64,000 nt of DNA from Penicillium oxalicum (taxonomy: Eukaryota; Ascomycota; Eurotiomycetes; Eurotiales; Aspergillaceae): NCBI RefSeq assembly GCF_001723175.1, contig NC_064651.1, positions 1,612,001-1,676,000 on the forward strand. The letters run 5' to 3'. Shown here piece by piece: positions 1 through 12,307 of this stretch. Both the position numbers and the translations under genes were made by a program. How positions within the stretch are numbered: the stretch's first letter is position 1; each line of letters begins with the position of its first letter. The notes under the pieces were generated by a model. That model did no database searches. It was not told the origin of the DNA and worked only from the letters and a program-made list of their open reading frames with translations.

Positions 1-3000
1 TGATTATACCTGCGACCCGTAGTGTGTACCACCGCCGCCACGGATTCTTGGTTCAGGATTCTAGTTTCTTCGTTCGAGCAACGATTCGGCTGGAAAGGCT
101 CCAAAATAGACACCTTCTAGCCAAGGACCCAACCCGCCAACATGGGAAGAAAATATGACTCCAGAAGGTCCGCAGGGGGGGCATCTCCGAAAGCGCGGGT
201 GATGGAGATCACACATATTGTACGACGATGCTGGGGACCCGAGAAAAGCAGCACTAGGACCAAACCGTGCGATCATGGGCCGTCGATCTCTCCCACTGGA
301 AGCCGATATAACGATAGACAGTTGCTGCCCTGGCAGAGAAATGACGAGACGGCACGCGCGTGGGGCGCTATGGTCGGTGGATGCCCGGTGGTTTGATCTT
401 CACCGAGTAAAAAAGGATCTTGCCCAGAGACCAGAGGGAGCCAGTCAAACCCGTGAAGCCACTCCACACCTCAGAGCACTTTGCGCACCACCGATAAGAG
501 CAAATGATTGCCGCTGTCAACCGTTGGTCGGATCCAATTGTCTTCCACCGTGCGGTCACACCCTTTCCTCGAGACCTTCCGCCGGGTGAAGGAGGAAGAG
601 GACGCGGGAAGAAACGATGGGATGGTCATGGCCTGGCGGTCCATACAGCGACCGAGCATGCGGGAGACCCCAAGTAGAGGGCAGACAACTGGACACGGGT
701 TCGAGCTGGGACCTTTGGTCCCAGAGCCCACCTGATCGTGTCATGTCTCGACTCTGGAGCGCCCACCACGAGAGTCGTGAGTATCAGCGCCGCGGCAGAG
801 AGATAAGGCCCATGGATGAAAGCCTGATAGGACCCGTCCTCCGATCCTATCTCACCACAGGCGGACAGCCACCTCCCGCTTCACAGATATTCATGCGCCA
901 ATAATCACCACCCTGTCCTCTCTCAGACAGCCAGATGGGAGAGGCGAGTCGTAGTCAGAGGCATTATTTCCATTTTCTGGTCTCAAGCTTTCCACACACC
1001 ATCGCCGTGGCACAGCCTCTTTCCCCCGTCTGTTTTCTCTCTGCCTTCTTCCACTGGTGCACTTCATCTGCCTCTCCGCATTTTCAGAGTTGCACCGTGC
1101 CGCTCCACTTCTCTTTTGGGCTTGTTGACCGATGTGGACCTTTTGCCCAAACTCGGTGTAGCAGCGTGCCAGAGAGGCCAGTAGTGTCCGCCGGTGTCCT
1201 CCCACCTCCAGCAGACCAGCACCGTCGTCGGATAATGTAGCCTTCACTTACAGTGTCTGTCCCGACTGCCCAGGACTCTGACCATATTCAGTGCAGACCC
1301 CAATTTTGTGAATAGACCTTGGGATTGTCAAGATCACTTGCACTCTCTTGCGAGATGCCTTTCGCATCCAGCCACGAGAGCAATATAGGCAAGGGTATTC
1401 ATCGCCAATAATCGTTTTCGTAGTATGGTCCGCACATGGACAGGCCTCAACCCATGCTAGCCGTCCGGCCGCATCATAGTGCTCGAAAGGTCCTCTTGGT
1501 GTGCTTTTGGCGCGAGGCCAACCGTCCATTCAGCCATTCAGATGAAGAGTCGGTACCTGCTCTCCACGCTAATTCGCAGCATGCCCCGCTCTGATCGCTC
1601 ATTGCGATTGGAGGTCTTTTGGGGTTCTTTGTCCTCTCTTCCACCGCGACTGCATTGATGTGCTCTCGGTTTTTCCTTCCCACGATTTTTATTTTTATTT
1701 ATTTTTATTTTGCCCCGTGGTGTTCCTGATTCTCGTAATGGCTCTTCCTGAATCGCTGCCGCGATGAAGAGGAAAGAGAAAGCGTACTGTAGGTCCCGAG
1801 GTATACAACCGAGGACAGATTATTCGGGATTGATCATCTCTCAAGAGAACTGTCGATCATCGATGGACTGCTATCTCATAGGAATCACTCTAGATGGCGT
1901 CATGTACCGTTTCAGTTCATCTCTTGACCACAATTTTCTCGTCCTCGGTGGTGTGCAGTGTGCAGTGGTGCACTGGGACCAGTGTCATTGCCAATCACGC
2001 CCCAGACTGGCCTCAGTCCAGTGCGACTTGGGGAACCACCCGAAGTTACCGTACGGTGGTACACCGCATCCCAACTTTTTGCCCACGAGCCCACAGTGTT
2101 CCCCGTACGGAGGACAGGACACGGAAGTCCCAGTGCTCCATCCACATCTCACACTGAGACACGCGAAACCGCTGAAATTCCCGAATTCATTCTATTTTAC
2201 TTTTTCCCCTTTGGGTATGGCTCAAATTCAAAAGATAGATTTCCACACCACCCAACCCGAAACTCCGAAAAAAAAAACAAAACCATAAATCACACCAGAA
2301 ATACCAGGAGGGGAAATCAAAAAAAAAAAGAAAAACTTATCCCCGTTTTTCATTAATCTACAACACCATCAAGTCCACCTAAATCTGGGCAATCAGAGAA
2401 ATTATTCGTTGGAATTCTGTCTGAATGTCATACAATCCTTCCCACCTCGCCCTCTTGCCCCCCTCTAACCCATTCAGTGTAAGCTGTCTATAATTATTGA
2501 TTTAATCTCTGCTGTCCTGAAACTTTTTTTTTTTGTTGCGAGCTTGGATTTTCCTTTTTGGTAGATTTATTATCTATTTTTTGCCCCCGCCCACTCAATG
2601 CACCCCGTTCCTGGCCCACTCGCTCCATGACCGCCAGGACTAGTGAGTCCGGCAAGTACAGAAAATAGCACAAGCAGATCACTCTTTTTATCCACAGCGT
2701 CACCCTTCTGGTCTATCTCGTTCTTTTTCTCTCTCTCACACTCACTCATATTCCCCGGGTTGCCTATCATCGGCTCTGTCTTTCTTTTATTTTCCCTCGT
2801 CCTTTTTATTTAATTTCTTTTTCTTAACCCCCTCACTTTTCCTCACTTCGATACATATTTCTTTCCCTACTAGCCCAGACCGTGTTTTGACCGTTTTGGG
2901 TTTGGAAGACTTTCTGCATCTTCGTGATATTTCATTCCTTCAAATCACTCTCACTTCCTCCAATTTCCTTGAGCATTTTGCTAAGGTCTGTCCTTCCTTT

Positions 3001-3394
3001 ACACAAGTGTCTTCACCCCACCCTCTCCATTGGGATTGTAAGACTCGACGCACTTCTACATCTACCTACACTTTAATCACCTCTTTGGGTCGTCACACTC
3101 CTTTGACCTTGGGTACCTCGACTCCTATCAACCAACAAAAAGAACACCAATCGCCTCAAACGTCAATCTGCACCCGCAACAATACCGCAGGCTCCGACAC
3201 TCATCAATCTGAACAACCTACATCGTACCTAATACTGAATTTTCGGCGCGACTTCGCCCACATTTGCACAGTACGTTCACCAGAGCCTGAGATTTCAGTT
3301 GACACCTCCGGTACTTCAGTCGTTTTGTCGGAAGAACGATGGAACCCCAGCCGCTGAATCACTGGACTGACTTGGAAGTTTTAGACCACCCACC
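1..3394. other. Intergenic region and long leader of msnA
   Basis: No coding region here can be supported. The open frames in 1-1700 are short, overlap on both strands and show no recognisable domain. From about 1680 to 3390 the sequence becomes T/C-rich with A and T runs, as is usual for long fungal promoters and 5' leaders. A long open frame at 2887-3357 does not begin with ATG and is read as leader. Several stress-response-element cores lie between 2206 and 2833 (listed separately). Confidence 0.6.
2206..2833. promoter_or_regulatory. Cluster of STRE cores (AGGGG/CCCCT) upstream of msnA
   Basis: CCCCT occurs at 2206-2210, 2460-2464 and 2829-2833, and AGGGG at 2309-2313, about 0.56-1.2 kb before the msnA start. 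AGGGG is the core bound by Msn2/Msn4-type zinc fingers, so these sites would allow self-regulation. The pentamer is short and some chance hits are expected. Function is inference. Confidence 0.35.
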
Positions 3395-5309
3395 ATGGAC
3401 GGATCATACACCGTGAACTCGACTCCGGTCCAGAACCAACCTAGCTATGGATATTATTCAGATGCCACTTCCCAGCAGGGCTCTTATGGCAGCCAACCAC
3501 AGGATATGTCGTACTTCGGGCAAATGCAGTTTCCCGGCCAGCAATGCGCGGAGACCCAGCAAATTTACTCAACACAGCCTGTGATGAACATGCATCAGAT
3601 GGCTACCACCAATGCCTTCCGTGGCGCAGCGGGTATGAATATGACTCCCATTGCTTCGCCGCAACCTTCGCAAATCAAGCCTGCCATCTTTGTGCAGCAA
3701 GGATCCCCTGCGTTGATGCCTATTGATACCCGATTCATCAATGGCGAGATGTACACGTTTCCTTCAACGCCACCTCTGTCCACCTCGGGAAGCTCGGTCA
3801 GCAGCCCTCCCTCGGCCAACGGTAGCCTGAACACTCCCGTTCACGAGAGCTTCTTTTGTTTCGACAAGGTCGAAGGTGTTAAGGAAGGATGTGAGGGTGA
3901 CGTGCACACCGAGCTTCTGGCCAGTTCAGACTGGTCCCGCTGTGATTCCCCGCCCATGACACCTGGTAAGTCCATATGTTTTTTTTTTTGCGAGACGTCA
4001 TGTTTCACGGACCCTGCCCGCATGCAGATAATACATATGGCATGCAAGGGGGTGTGTTTCAAGATTCATGTCCGGACAGAAGTATCTCAAATACTTTCGG
4101 CCCGAGCAAAAAGACTAATGCCATGCGGCTCCTTTAGTGTTCATCCACCCGCCTTCACTCAACGCCAGCCAGACATCTGATCTTCTGTCGGCAACCTCTT
4201 GCCCCTCGCTCTCCCCGTCTCCTTCTCCTGTCCCATCCGAATTCCTCACTCACTCCCAGGCGTTGACCGTCGGTTCAGTGAGCTCTATCAACTCCAACTT
4301 CTGCGATCCCCGCCAGCTCACCGTTGAGCCCTCGGTGAATGTCCACGCTCCTCAAGATCTTCCTCCTCTGCCCACGTTGACTTGCGATGAGGAGGCCCCT
4401 CGCGCGGTCTTGGGCAGCGCCTCTTTGACCTTGCCCGTGAACGAGAACCCTTCCCCCTCTTTCACTGCTTCCACCGAGGACCCCCTGGGTGTCCTGCCCA
4501 CCTTTGACAGCTTCTCTGACCTAGACTCCGATGATGAACTGAACCGCCTGGTTGAGTTCCACCCGGCTACCAGCGCTGCGTACCTCGGCGGCAAGCGCCA
4601 GCGATTGGGACAGTACATCATTGAGGATGATGGATTCTTGAGTGAGCACAGTCTCGAAGACTCTGACGACCACGATGTGTTCGTGCCCAGCGGCCTCCCC
4701 ACATTTGAGTGGACCGAGTCAACTCGGCACCAGATTGGCGAAACCGAGGAACTCGACCAGCCCGAGACCAAGTCGAAGAAGCGCAGCAGCCGCAAGAGTG
4801 CTCGCAAGAACTCTGATGTGGAGATGGAAGACGAGCCTGTCAAGCCCATGGCTGGAGCGCACTCTGAGTGCAGTGGTCCATCTGTAGGCTCTCCCTGCAC
4901 TGACTCCGAACCCGCCCCCGTCTCCGTTAACCGTCGCGGCCGCAAGCAGTCGTTGACGGATGACCCGTCCAAAACCTTTGTCTGCACCCTGTGCTCTCGC
5001 CGCTTCCGCCGCCAAGAGCATCTCAAGCGCCACTACCGCTCTCTGCACACCCAAGACAAACCCTTTGAGTGCAATGAGTGTGGCAAAAAGTTCTCCCGCA
5101 GCGACAACCTCGCCCAACACGCTCGCACTCACGGCGGCGGCTCTGTCGTCATGGGTGTTTTGGATCCCTCGGAGGCTGGAATGTCATTTGATGACCAGCG
5201 TGACGCCGGTGCCTTGGGGCGAGTCATGTACGAGGCTGCCCAGTCTACGGATTCCGAGGACTCCGCTGCCATGGATCGTCGGGCTGCTAAGAAGCGCAAG
5301 CGTGATTAA
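3395..5309 (+). CDS. msnA: C2H2 zinc-finger stress transcription factor MsnA (Msn2/4, Seb1 type)
   Basis: Two exons, 3395-3965 and 4138-5309, give 580 aa; the 172-nt intron (GTAAGT...TTTAG) restores the frame exactly. Near the C-terminus (about residues 469-525) there are two tandem C2H2 fingers, CxxC...HYRSLH and CNECGKKF...HARTH, followed by a short tail ending in a basic KKRKRD. The finger pair and its position match the Msn2/MsnA/Seb1 family, which binds AGGGG stress elements in the nucleus in osmotic and general stress responses. The N-terminal half is Q/S/P-rich and probably disordered; the middle is acidic with Lys/Arg clusters that could act as an NLS. The ATG sits in a CACCATGG context. 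Unspliced RNA stays open for 261 codons and would encode a protein without fingers. Confidence 0.93.
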
Positions 5310-6698
5310 GCTGGACGACTTCGTCCCTTTCGCTTGCCCTTTGAGCTTATCGCAATGCGGCTACTGATGATTTCCATGACACCAGGAGTTTTCTCCTATT
5401 GCATATATAATACACACATATCTTCGGCCACCATCTCCCTTTGATTGACGGAGAGGGGCTTGGTGCCGTTGTGGTCTTTGGTTGGGTTTGGCGTCCGGGC
5501 ATTATACACTGGTGGTGGCATCACACACGGTCATCGGTGTACGGATATTTGGGTTTCTTTTACATTCTTCATTCCACAAGGAACTTGGGTGCATCATTGG
5601 GCGACTGTGGGAAGACCCTCCTGTTTCTGACAATTGATATTCATCGGAGCTTCGGTCTTGGGGCTTTCTTCCTCGTGTGGTCGAGTCCTGAAAACCAAAA
5701 GCCTCGAACAAAAGGAATATCGAGCAATTGTGATGGTCACTCAGCCATCACAGTCTCAGGCGGTGGGGGGCGGTGTTTATTTCCTTTGTCACTTTGAATT
5801 TTTTTTTACGTTTTGGTTTGTTTCCTTTGTCTTGTCTCCCGCTGCTCATGCTCTTGCATCACCACCATGGCCAAGATCAGCTCTTCATCACATTGCTGAT
5901 TCAGCCTGCTGGGTGCGCGTCTAGCAACACAAAGGTCTTACCCTCTTTCGACTCTTTTGGTTCACCCGATTCTGTGTGATTTTTTTTTCCTCCCTTCTTT
6001 TCGTCTGTGCTCTATGAGTACCTTTGCATTCTTGTCCGTGTCTCTCATCATTTGTTTGATCTTTTTTTCGATGTAATTTTCATATCTGCTCCTCGCAGGC
6101 TTCTGTGTTTTTTTCTTCTTTTCATTCTTTCCTACCGTTTTTCGAGTCTTGTGCCGGCCACAATTCGTGTACAAAATTAATCTGTTCACTTTTGACTTTG
6201 TCCTACCTATGATCCTTAAAATAGTGTGTACTTCTTCCAGAGTACAGTATGCTCGCCCATTTATCGTTACAATCTGGAAGGAACCAAACAAGAGCCTGGT
6301 CAAGAACACCTCGCAAGCTCTAGCCATTTGTCGTGCTACGGTACGCTTCTGTGCCTACATCAGAAGCTTCTGCTGTTGAGTCTGTGGTGGACATTGCTAT
6401 CAAGAATCTTCAAACTAGAGAAAACCGTGGGAAAGCCTACGAAACAAGGTCCGTGGTCTTCGTATCGAGACTTCATTACCATTGTGACAAATTACTCGGA
6501 CGAGCTGTCAGGCTGTACTGGTGTGGGCAAGGACGGCCCCGCTGATAGTCTTCCACTGGAGTATACCTCTTATCGATAAGCATCAGGCGGGGAACAGGGA
6601 GAAAAAAAAGGAAAGGGTAGCGCTGAACATCGCATTTCCACCGTCAAGGAGACGGAGAGAGGAAAGGGTTTGAGATAGCCTTGAGAAGAACATTCAGT
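5310..6698. other. Intergenic: msnA 3' UTR and dph6 upstream region
   Basis: T-rich sequence with short overlapping frames only. The stretch 5360-6150 has the T-rich look of a 3' UTR/downstream region, and 6580-6698 is a purine-rich leader before dph6. No gene or RNA is supported here. Confidence 0.5.
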
Positions 6699-9098
6699 AT
6701 GTCACAATCACTGGTCACTTCGTCACCAGTGTCAGGGCTGAATGTGATTGCTTTGATCTCCGGCGGTAAGGACTCGTTGTACTCGATTCTTCATTGCATT
6801 CGGAACGGACACAGAGTGGTCGCCTTGGCCAATCTGCACCCTGAGGAACGATCGCAATTGTCCCGTGGTGAACCCCAAGAGCAGCAACGGCCCACCAGTG
6901 AAGACCTCAAAGGCCAGGATGAGGGATGGGGTGAGGAGGGGGAAGAAGAGGAGGACATCGACAGTTTCATGTATCAGACCGTTGGCCACAGCATCATCCC
7001 ACTGTACGCAACGGCACTAGGTATCCCCCTCTACCGCGCCCCCATCACAGGTGGTGCCCTCGACACTGCTCGTGTATACCGGCATGATGCAGCCGACCAG
7101 GCTGCGGAAACGAACACACAAGATGATTCAAATTCAGAATCCACCTCGGATCAAATTGAAGATGAGACCGAGTCCCTTGTTCCCCTCCTCCGCCGGATCA
7201 TGCTGGCCCATCCGGAAGCCAATGCGGTCTCAGCCGGCGCAATCTTGTCCACATACCAGCGCACGCGCATTGAAAATGTCGCTGGTCGACTTGGTCTTGT
7301 ACCACTGGCCTGGTTGTGGATGTACCCTTCGCTCCCTGCGCCCGCAGAGCGGACCGCGGATCCCGCGGCTGTTGCGCAGGCGGGGCTGTTGGAGGATATG
7401 GCAGCTTGCGGATGTGATGCACGCATCATCAAGGTTGCCTCGGGAGGACTGGATGATGGGTTTTTGTGGGAGAACGTGTCAGGTGCGTCGGGGGTGCGGA
7501 GACGTCTTGTCAAGGGCATGAGTCGGTTTGCAGCACCAGAGGACATCCGGGGTGCGGTTTTGGGAGAAGGTGGAGAGTATGAGACCCTTGCGCTGGATGG
7601 GCCCCGGTTCTTGTGGAAGCAAAGGATTGAGATTGAAAGCAGGGTTGTGGGCATGGGCGAGGGAGGTGTGGCGTATTTGAAGCTGAGAAGAGCAAAGTGT
7701 GTCCCCAAACCTGATGACGAAAGGGAACATCAGCCCGGAGATGTTCGGAAGCCAGCTTTGCTGGATGCTCCTTTCTCAGCTGTCTTGCAAGAGATATCTT
7801 CGGTTCCTGCGGATGCGTCACACCCATCCTCCTCACGACAGCCCGTGTCTTCTTCGTCCTGGTCGCTGGGTGATGCGAACCATCGAGTCTCCTCGTCCAC
7901 GTGGGCCATCTCTAATATCAATGCGCCAGAAGCAGGCATTGGTGCCCTGGAGCAGATGGAAGGTATCGTGGCGAAAATACAACAAGCACTCACATCCCCC
8001 CCGGACTCCGTAGCTGTTCCTCGGTCCACAGACGATATTGTCTTCGCCACGGTCCTTCTGCAGTCAATGGCCGACTTTGCGCTGATGAACAAGCTCTATG
8101 TGTCCATGTTCAAGAAACCCAATCCACCAGCTCGGGTGACCGTCGCATGTGGAGACTGTCTCCCCGCGAATGTGAAGGTATCAGTGTCGATTGTTGTTGA
8201 TCAAGGTCCACGCACTTGGCGAGAGGGTCTTCATGTCCAATCACGGTCATACTGGGCGCCTGCAAATATTGGCCCCTACTCTCAAGCGATATCAATTCCT
8301 TTGCGTGATGAGGGAAAAACCGTCTATATTGCAGGCCAGATTCCACTCGAGCCGGCCTCGATGGAAATCATCGCCCAGGACAAACCAGGTGTCGAGGGTT
8401 ACCCTCTGCGGGCTACGTTAGCTCTTCAACATCTATGGAGAATTGGCGAGGCCATGCAAGTGAATTGGTGGCTGGGCGCTGTCGCTTTCATGACGGGCAG
8501 GGAGCACATTCAAGCACAAGTTCATATTGCATGGGAGATTTGGCGGAAAGCTCATGCTAAGCCTCGTGGAAATGAGGATGATGAAGATGATGAAGATGAA
8601 GGCCCGCAGCTGGATGCTTGGGACATCAAGTATGGAGGTAGGGCGATGGAGCTAGAGCCTCAAGTTGTTGAGCGGAATCTTCCCGATTTTGCGGTGTTGG
8701 AACATGATTCTGACTCGACCATTCCGCCCTTCCTAGCCGTTGAGGTGCATGAGCTTCCACGTGGCAGTGACATCGAGTGGCAGGGCCTGGGCATTCGGTG
8801 CTGCCAGGTGAAGATACGAAGCTCCGACGACAGTGTTGAAAGCACGTTAGACGGGAAGTACCGGTATCGCTGCATAGAAATCGGTCTTGAGCAGGGGCAG
8901 TCGTCGTCTACTGAGAGACTTCGGTCTCTCGTAACGTCCTATTGCCGGCGGCCAAAGACAACTCAGGCGGTATTGTACACTACGTTGCCCTTGCCAAACG
9001 ACCTGTGGCCCGGCCAGATTGTTCCATGTCGATCCGTTTGGGGCTCAAAGGAGCGACCTCTAGTGGCTGGGTTGGTGCTACAGGAGGAACTGCTCTGA
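6699..9098 (+). CDS. dph6: Diphthine--ammonia ligase (Dph6) with C-terminal RidA/YjgF-like domains
   Basis: Single exon, 799 aa. The first ATG in frame is at 6699; the open frame extends a few codons upstream without another ATG. An N-terminal adenine-nucleotide alpha-hydrolase domain carries the PP-loop SGGKDS at residues 21-26. It spans roughly residues 15-310 and is interrupted by acidic low-complexity stretches. Two RidA/YjgF-like domains follow (about 420-510 and 518-640, the second starting near NIGPYSQAI). This is the architecture of eukaryotic Dph6 (yeast YLR143W), which performs the last ATP-dependent amidation of diphthine to diphthamide on elongation factor 2 in the cytosol. An Asp/Glu-rich insert occurs near residue 630. 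No missing motif was seen. Confidence 0.9.
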   Translation: MSQSLVTSSPVSGLNVIALISGGKDSLYSILHCIRNGHRVVALANLHPEERSQLSRGEPQEQQRPTSEDLKGQDEGWGEEGEEEEDIDSFMYQTVGHSIIPLYATALGIPLYRAPITGGALDTARVYRHDAADQAAETNTQDDSNSESTSDQIEDETESLVPLLRRIMLAHPEANAVSAGAILSTYQRTRIENVAGRLGLVPLAWLWMYPSLPAPAERTADPAAVAQAGLLEDMAACGCDARIIKVASGGLDDGFLWENVSGASGVRRRLVKGMSRFAAPEDIRGAVLGEGGEYETLALDGPRFLWKQRIEIESRVVGMGEGGVAYLKLRRAKCVPKPDDEREHQPGDVRKPALLDAPFSAVLQEISSVPADASHPSSSRQPVSSSSWSLGDANHRVSSSTWAISNINAPEAGIGALEQMEGIVAKIQQALTSPPDSVAVPRSTDDIVFATVLLQSMADFALMNKLYVSMFKKPNPPARVTVACGDCLPANVKVSVSIVVDQGPRTWREGLHVQSRSYWAPANIGPYSQAISIPLRDEGKTVYIAGQIPLEPASMEIIAQDKPGVEGYPLRATLALQHLWRIGEAMQVNWWLGAVAFMTGREHIQAQVHIAWEIWRKAHAKPRGNEDDEDDEDEGPQLDAWDIKYGGRAMELEPQVVERNLPDFAVLEHDSDSTIPPFLAVEVHELPRGSDIEWQGLGIRCCQVKIRSSDDSVESTLDGKYRYRCIEIGLEQGQSSSTERLRSLVTSYCRRPKTTQAVLYTTLPLPNDLWPGQIVPCRSVWGSKERPLVAGLVLQEELL

Positions 9099-9553
9099 TG
9101 GCACAGAGATGCAAATACCAGCGAGGTGAACTCCCGTTGAAAAATTCTGTACATAGAATATGGAACGAGTCCCCCCGATTACTATTTCTAAATTGACCGT
9201 CTGAAGTCACCCATCTGGAAGACTTCGTGATGTGCAAATTCTTGCAAACGAAATGTCTAGTCTCTCGCCCATGCCGCCTGCTCTCCTCGGCATTCAGTGG
9301 GTCTCGTGGCTGGGCGGTCATATGCCTTCGGTGGAGCTCTCGTGCCCTCCCGAACATGTGATAAGCTGAATCCCTTCCGCGTTCAGGAACGATAACAACA
9401 TCTCATCCCCGGCCTTCGACCATTGCCGGGTTTGCAGCTGTGTGCACTTGTTTCCTGACCAAATCACTCTCGATTGTGGTCTGCACCTTCTTTCTTTGCG
9501 ATACACATTTTGCTGCTCCGGTATGATCTCTTCGATAATCTAGGAATGTTGTC
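9099..9553. other. Intergenic: dph6 3' end and sec59 promoter
   Basis: A 455-bp spacer between two same-strand genes. It holds only short overlapping frames; no distinct element was recognised. Confidence 0.5.
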
Positions 9554-12307
9554 ATGAGTTCTCTGCGGGGCCACGAGGAAGAGGAGGCGACATCTCGCTG
9601 CAGTACGCCTGCATCCAGCTCGAACCTTATCGCCGAAGATCTGCGACAATTCACCCGGTCTCCCCATCCATATCACCGCAGCAGCAGGCCTGCGGTCTCC
9701 CGAACCCCTTCCGAGCGAAGCGATCGCCTCCAGCCGCTCTCCACGTACCCCAAATCATCGCGCACGCCGAGCGACAGTGGGACCGAGGCCGACGATGAAA
9801 GCACTGGGGTCCTCAGGGGGCTTCCCGCACCTCCGCCGCGACCACGAAAGGGGACTACCTCTGGTGCCAACCTGGATACCGACGCTTGGCTTTCCGCATT
9901 GCCCAAATGGCCGTCGTTTGTGCGCCAGACACTGCGAGCCTCACGGCGGAGCTCATCAGAAGAGATAGAGCATGAAATTGCGACCCGGAAACAGCTCAGG
10001 CGACAGAGACGCATTGAAATCATGCGACGCTTGGCAGAGATGGCGTTGTTGCTCTCTGTCGGTGCGATTGTTTTACTCCCGGGAGACACAAGACGTATCG
10101 CTTGGGCTTGGAGGAGAGGTAGGCTCCCAACGACTCGCCAGACCCGAGAGAGAGGATACTGACAATACCTAGAGCTGGCAACCCACGGTCTCACCGTCGT
10201 GGGATTGTATACTGCGCATCCTGTCCTGTTGCGGTTCTCGAGAAGTCGAACGTGGCGCCTATGGCCTCTCAATCCGCGACGGTCATTGTTCTCCATACCC
10301 TCAAGCTTTGATCCGGCACCATTGCTTTATCCCGTACTGATTCCGATTTATGTGTCGCTCTCATTAACATGTCACGCCCCGGAATTGATCATGCCTAACC
10401 TGATTCTGAGTCTCTCTTCGCTACCGGCCCCGGTCGTTCCTCTACAGAACTGCATCCATGGCTTTAGCGTGACACATTGGCTGGTGACGATGGCGCCGGT
10501 CTTTGCCTCCGAATATCTGTCCTTTGACAGAGCATCACTCACGCCACTCTCACTCCGTGGGCATAGCGCGGAATCCCTGTTTCTTCTTTTTCCTTTACAC
10601 CAAGCGTTGATACCCACTTTAGACTTTTTGTTGACAACCAGCATGTTACCCGCCGAATTACAACTCCTGACAACCGCACTCATCAATCTGTACTTGGTTG
10701 CGGCCTCTCCTCAAGCGGAGATCCTCAAGGCCTTGTTGTGGCTTGGTGGACTGTGCCTCTTCGCGACCTGTCGATACGTCCTTCGATGGGAATTAGCTCT
10801 GGCGCGCATTCCTACGTGGAAATTCCGTCGATCCCCGAGCGGCTCATTCAACCCGCGAAAATTCATTAATCTCATGGACCACAAGCTCTGCCAGAAATTG
10901 AGTCGTGCCGGGATGTCCGACGAGCCCGCATCGGACAGTGACGGCCCGGGCACGACGAGCTGGCCGCGCAAAGCGAAGAGTACGCATGATGCCCGTGCCT
11001 TGGTGTCGTTTGCGGGTCCTGTATCGGCCGTTGACGACACGACGGCCGAACAGGCCTTTGGCAAAAATACCCAGCTTCAGAGTCGGCAGCGACGACATAC
11101 CATCTCGTCATTTAGGGATGTCGTCCTAGATGAGCGTGTGCGCACTACACCTGGTGGTCGACGCAAAAAGATGATGGGGCCTGGGCTTGCCTCATTTTTG
11201 TCCATGACTGCTGCTCAAGCGCAGGTCCGCAAGTGGCTGTATGCGCTTTACGTCTACGCTATCACTCTGGCAATTGTTCTGGGTCCGGTTCGAAAATACA
11301 TCGCCGATCGGGCTCTCCTGGGCCAAGATCCTTTCGGCTGGGCAATTTCTTACCTGTTTGGTAATCTTTCCGCAGTTCGGTTCTGGGTGCTCATGCTTCA
11401 CCTCGAGTATTGGATTCCATTGCCCCCACGGCCCGATGCTACTCTTCACGATGCCTCGTGCTGGGCGGGGTGGCTCGAACACGTGCGCCAGTCAGATATT
11501 GGGCCTGCCAATACTCGCCTCCTTCTGTGTGCCTACTGTGTCACTGTTCTGGTGACCGGGCTCGCCATTGTCTTCCAACTCAGTTCCATCGCCGAGGTGG
11601 ACACGCGGCGCAAGGTTTTCCACGGCATGATGGTGCTCATGTTTCTTCCCACCATCTTCGTTGACCCGACCTTCTGCGCCCTTGCTCTGGCCCTCGTCCT
11701 GGCGGTCTTTTTGCTGCTCGACCTCTTTCGCGCATCACAGCTTCCCCCCATCTCCCGCCCACTCACTTACTTCCTGGCTCCCTACGTGGACGGGCGCGAC
11801 CATCGGGGCCCGGTGATTATCTCCCATATCTTCCTCTTGATCGGCTGCTCCATCCCCTTATGGCTTTCGCTGTCCGACCTTCCTCGCACGGGCGATGGGC
11901 CCTGGGCGGGTTGGGAGGTTCCCACTCGAGATGTGAGTATGGTGAGCGGCGTCATTTGTGTCGGGATGGGGGACGCTGCCGCCTCGCTCATCGGCCGTCG
12001 CTATGGTCGCCTCAAGTGGTTCTGGGGTGGAGGTAAATCGCTTGAAGGCAGCGTGGCTTTCGTCGTGGCTGTAACGTGTGGGCTGCTTGTCGCACGGGGC
12101 TGGTTGGCCATGGGAGGATGGGCAATGACCGGAACTTCTGTCGCGGACACGGCAGACTTCTCGATTCCATCGTGGGTTTGGATGGTCTGTAAGGCCGTTC
12201 TGGCAGCAAGCGGTACTAGCGCGACCGAGGCCATCCTCACTGGCTGTAATGATAACGTTGTCGTGCCGGTGGTGCTGTGGTTGCTCGTGCGGGGGTTGGG
12301 CCTTTGA
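9554..12307 (+). CDS. sec59: Dolichol kinase (Sec59 family)
   Basis: Exons 9554-10118 and 10173-12307 are joined by a 54-nt GT-AG intron and give 899 aa. The N-terminal ~150 residues are Ser/Pro/Arg-rich and cytosolic in character; the rest is strongly hydrophobic with many membrane spans. The C-terminal quarter has the dolichol kinase signature: DTRRKVFHGMMV near residue 665 and the nucleotide-binding segment GMGDAAASLIGRRYG...KSLEGS near residue 785. The enzyme phosphorylates dolichol with CTP in the ER membrane, supplying dolichyl phosphate for N-glycosylation, O-mannosylation and GPI synthesis. Length is typical of Eurotiales orthologues, which are longer than yeast Sec59. Confidence 0.92.

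Noticed and set aside
891..1529. Two adjacent - strand frames (118 and 93 codons), the second Cys-containing
   Set aside because: They are in different frames with no convincing splice link and no recognisable motif; overlapping frames of similar size occur on the other strand.
2887..3357. 156-codon open frame before msnA
   Set aside because: It does not start with ATG, has low-complexity Ser/Thr content, and lies in the expected leader of msnA.
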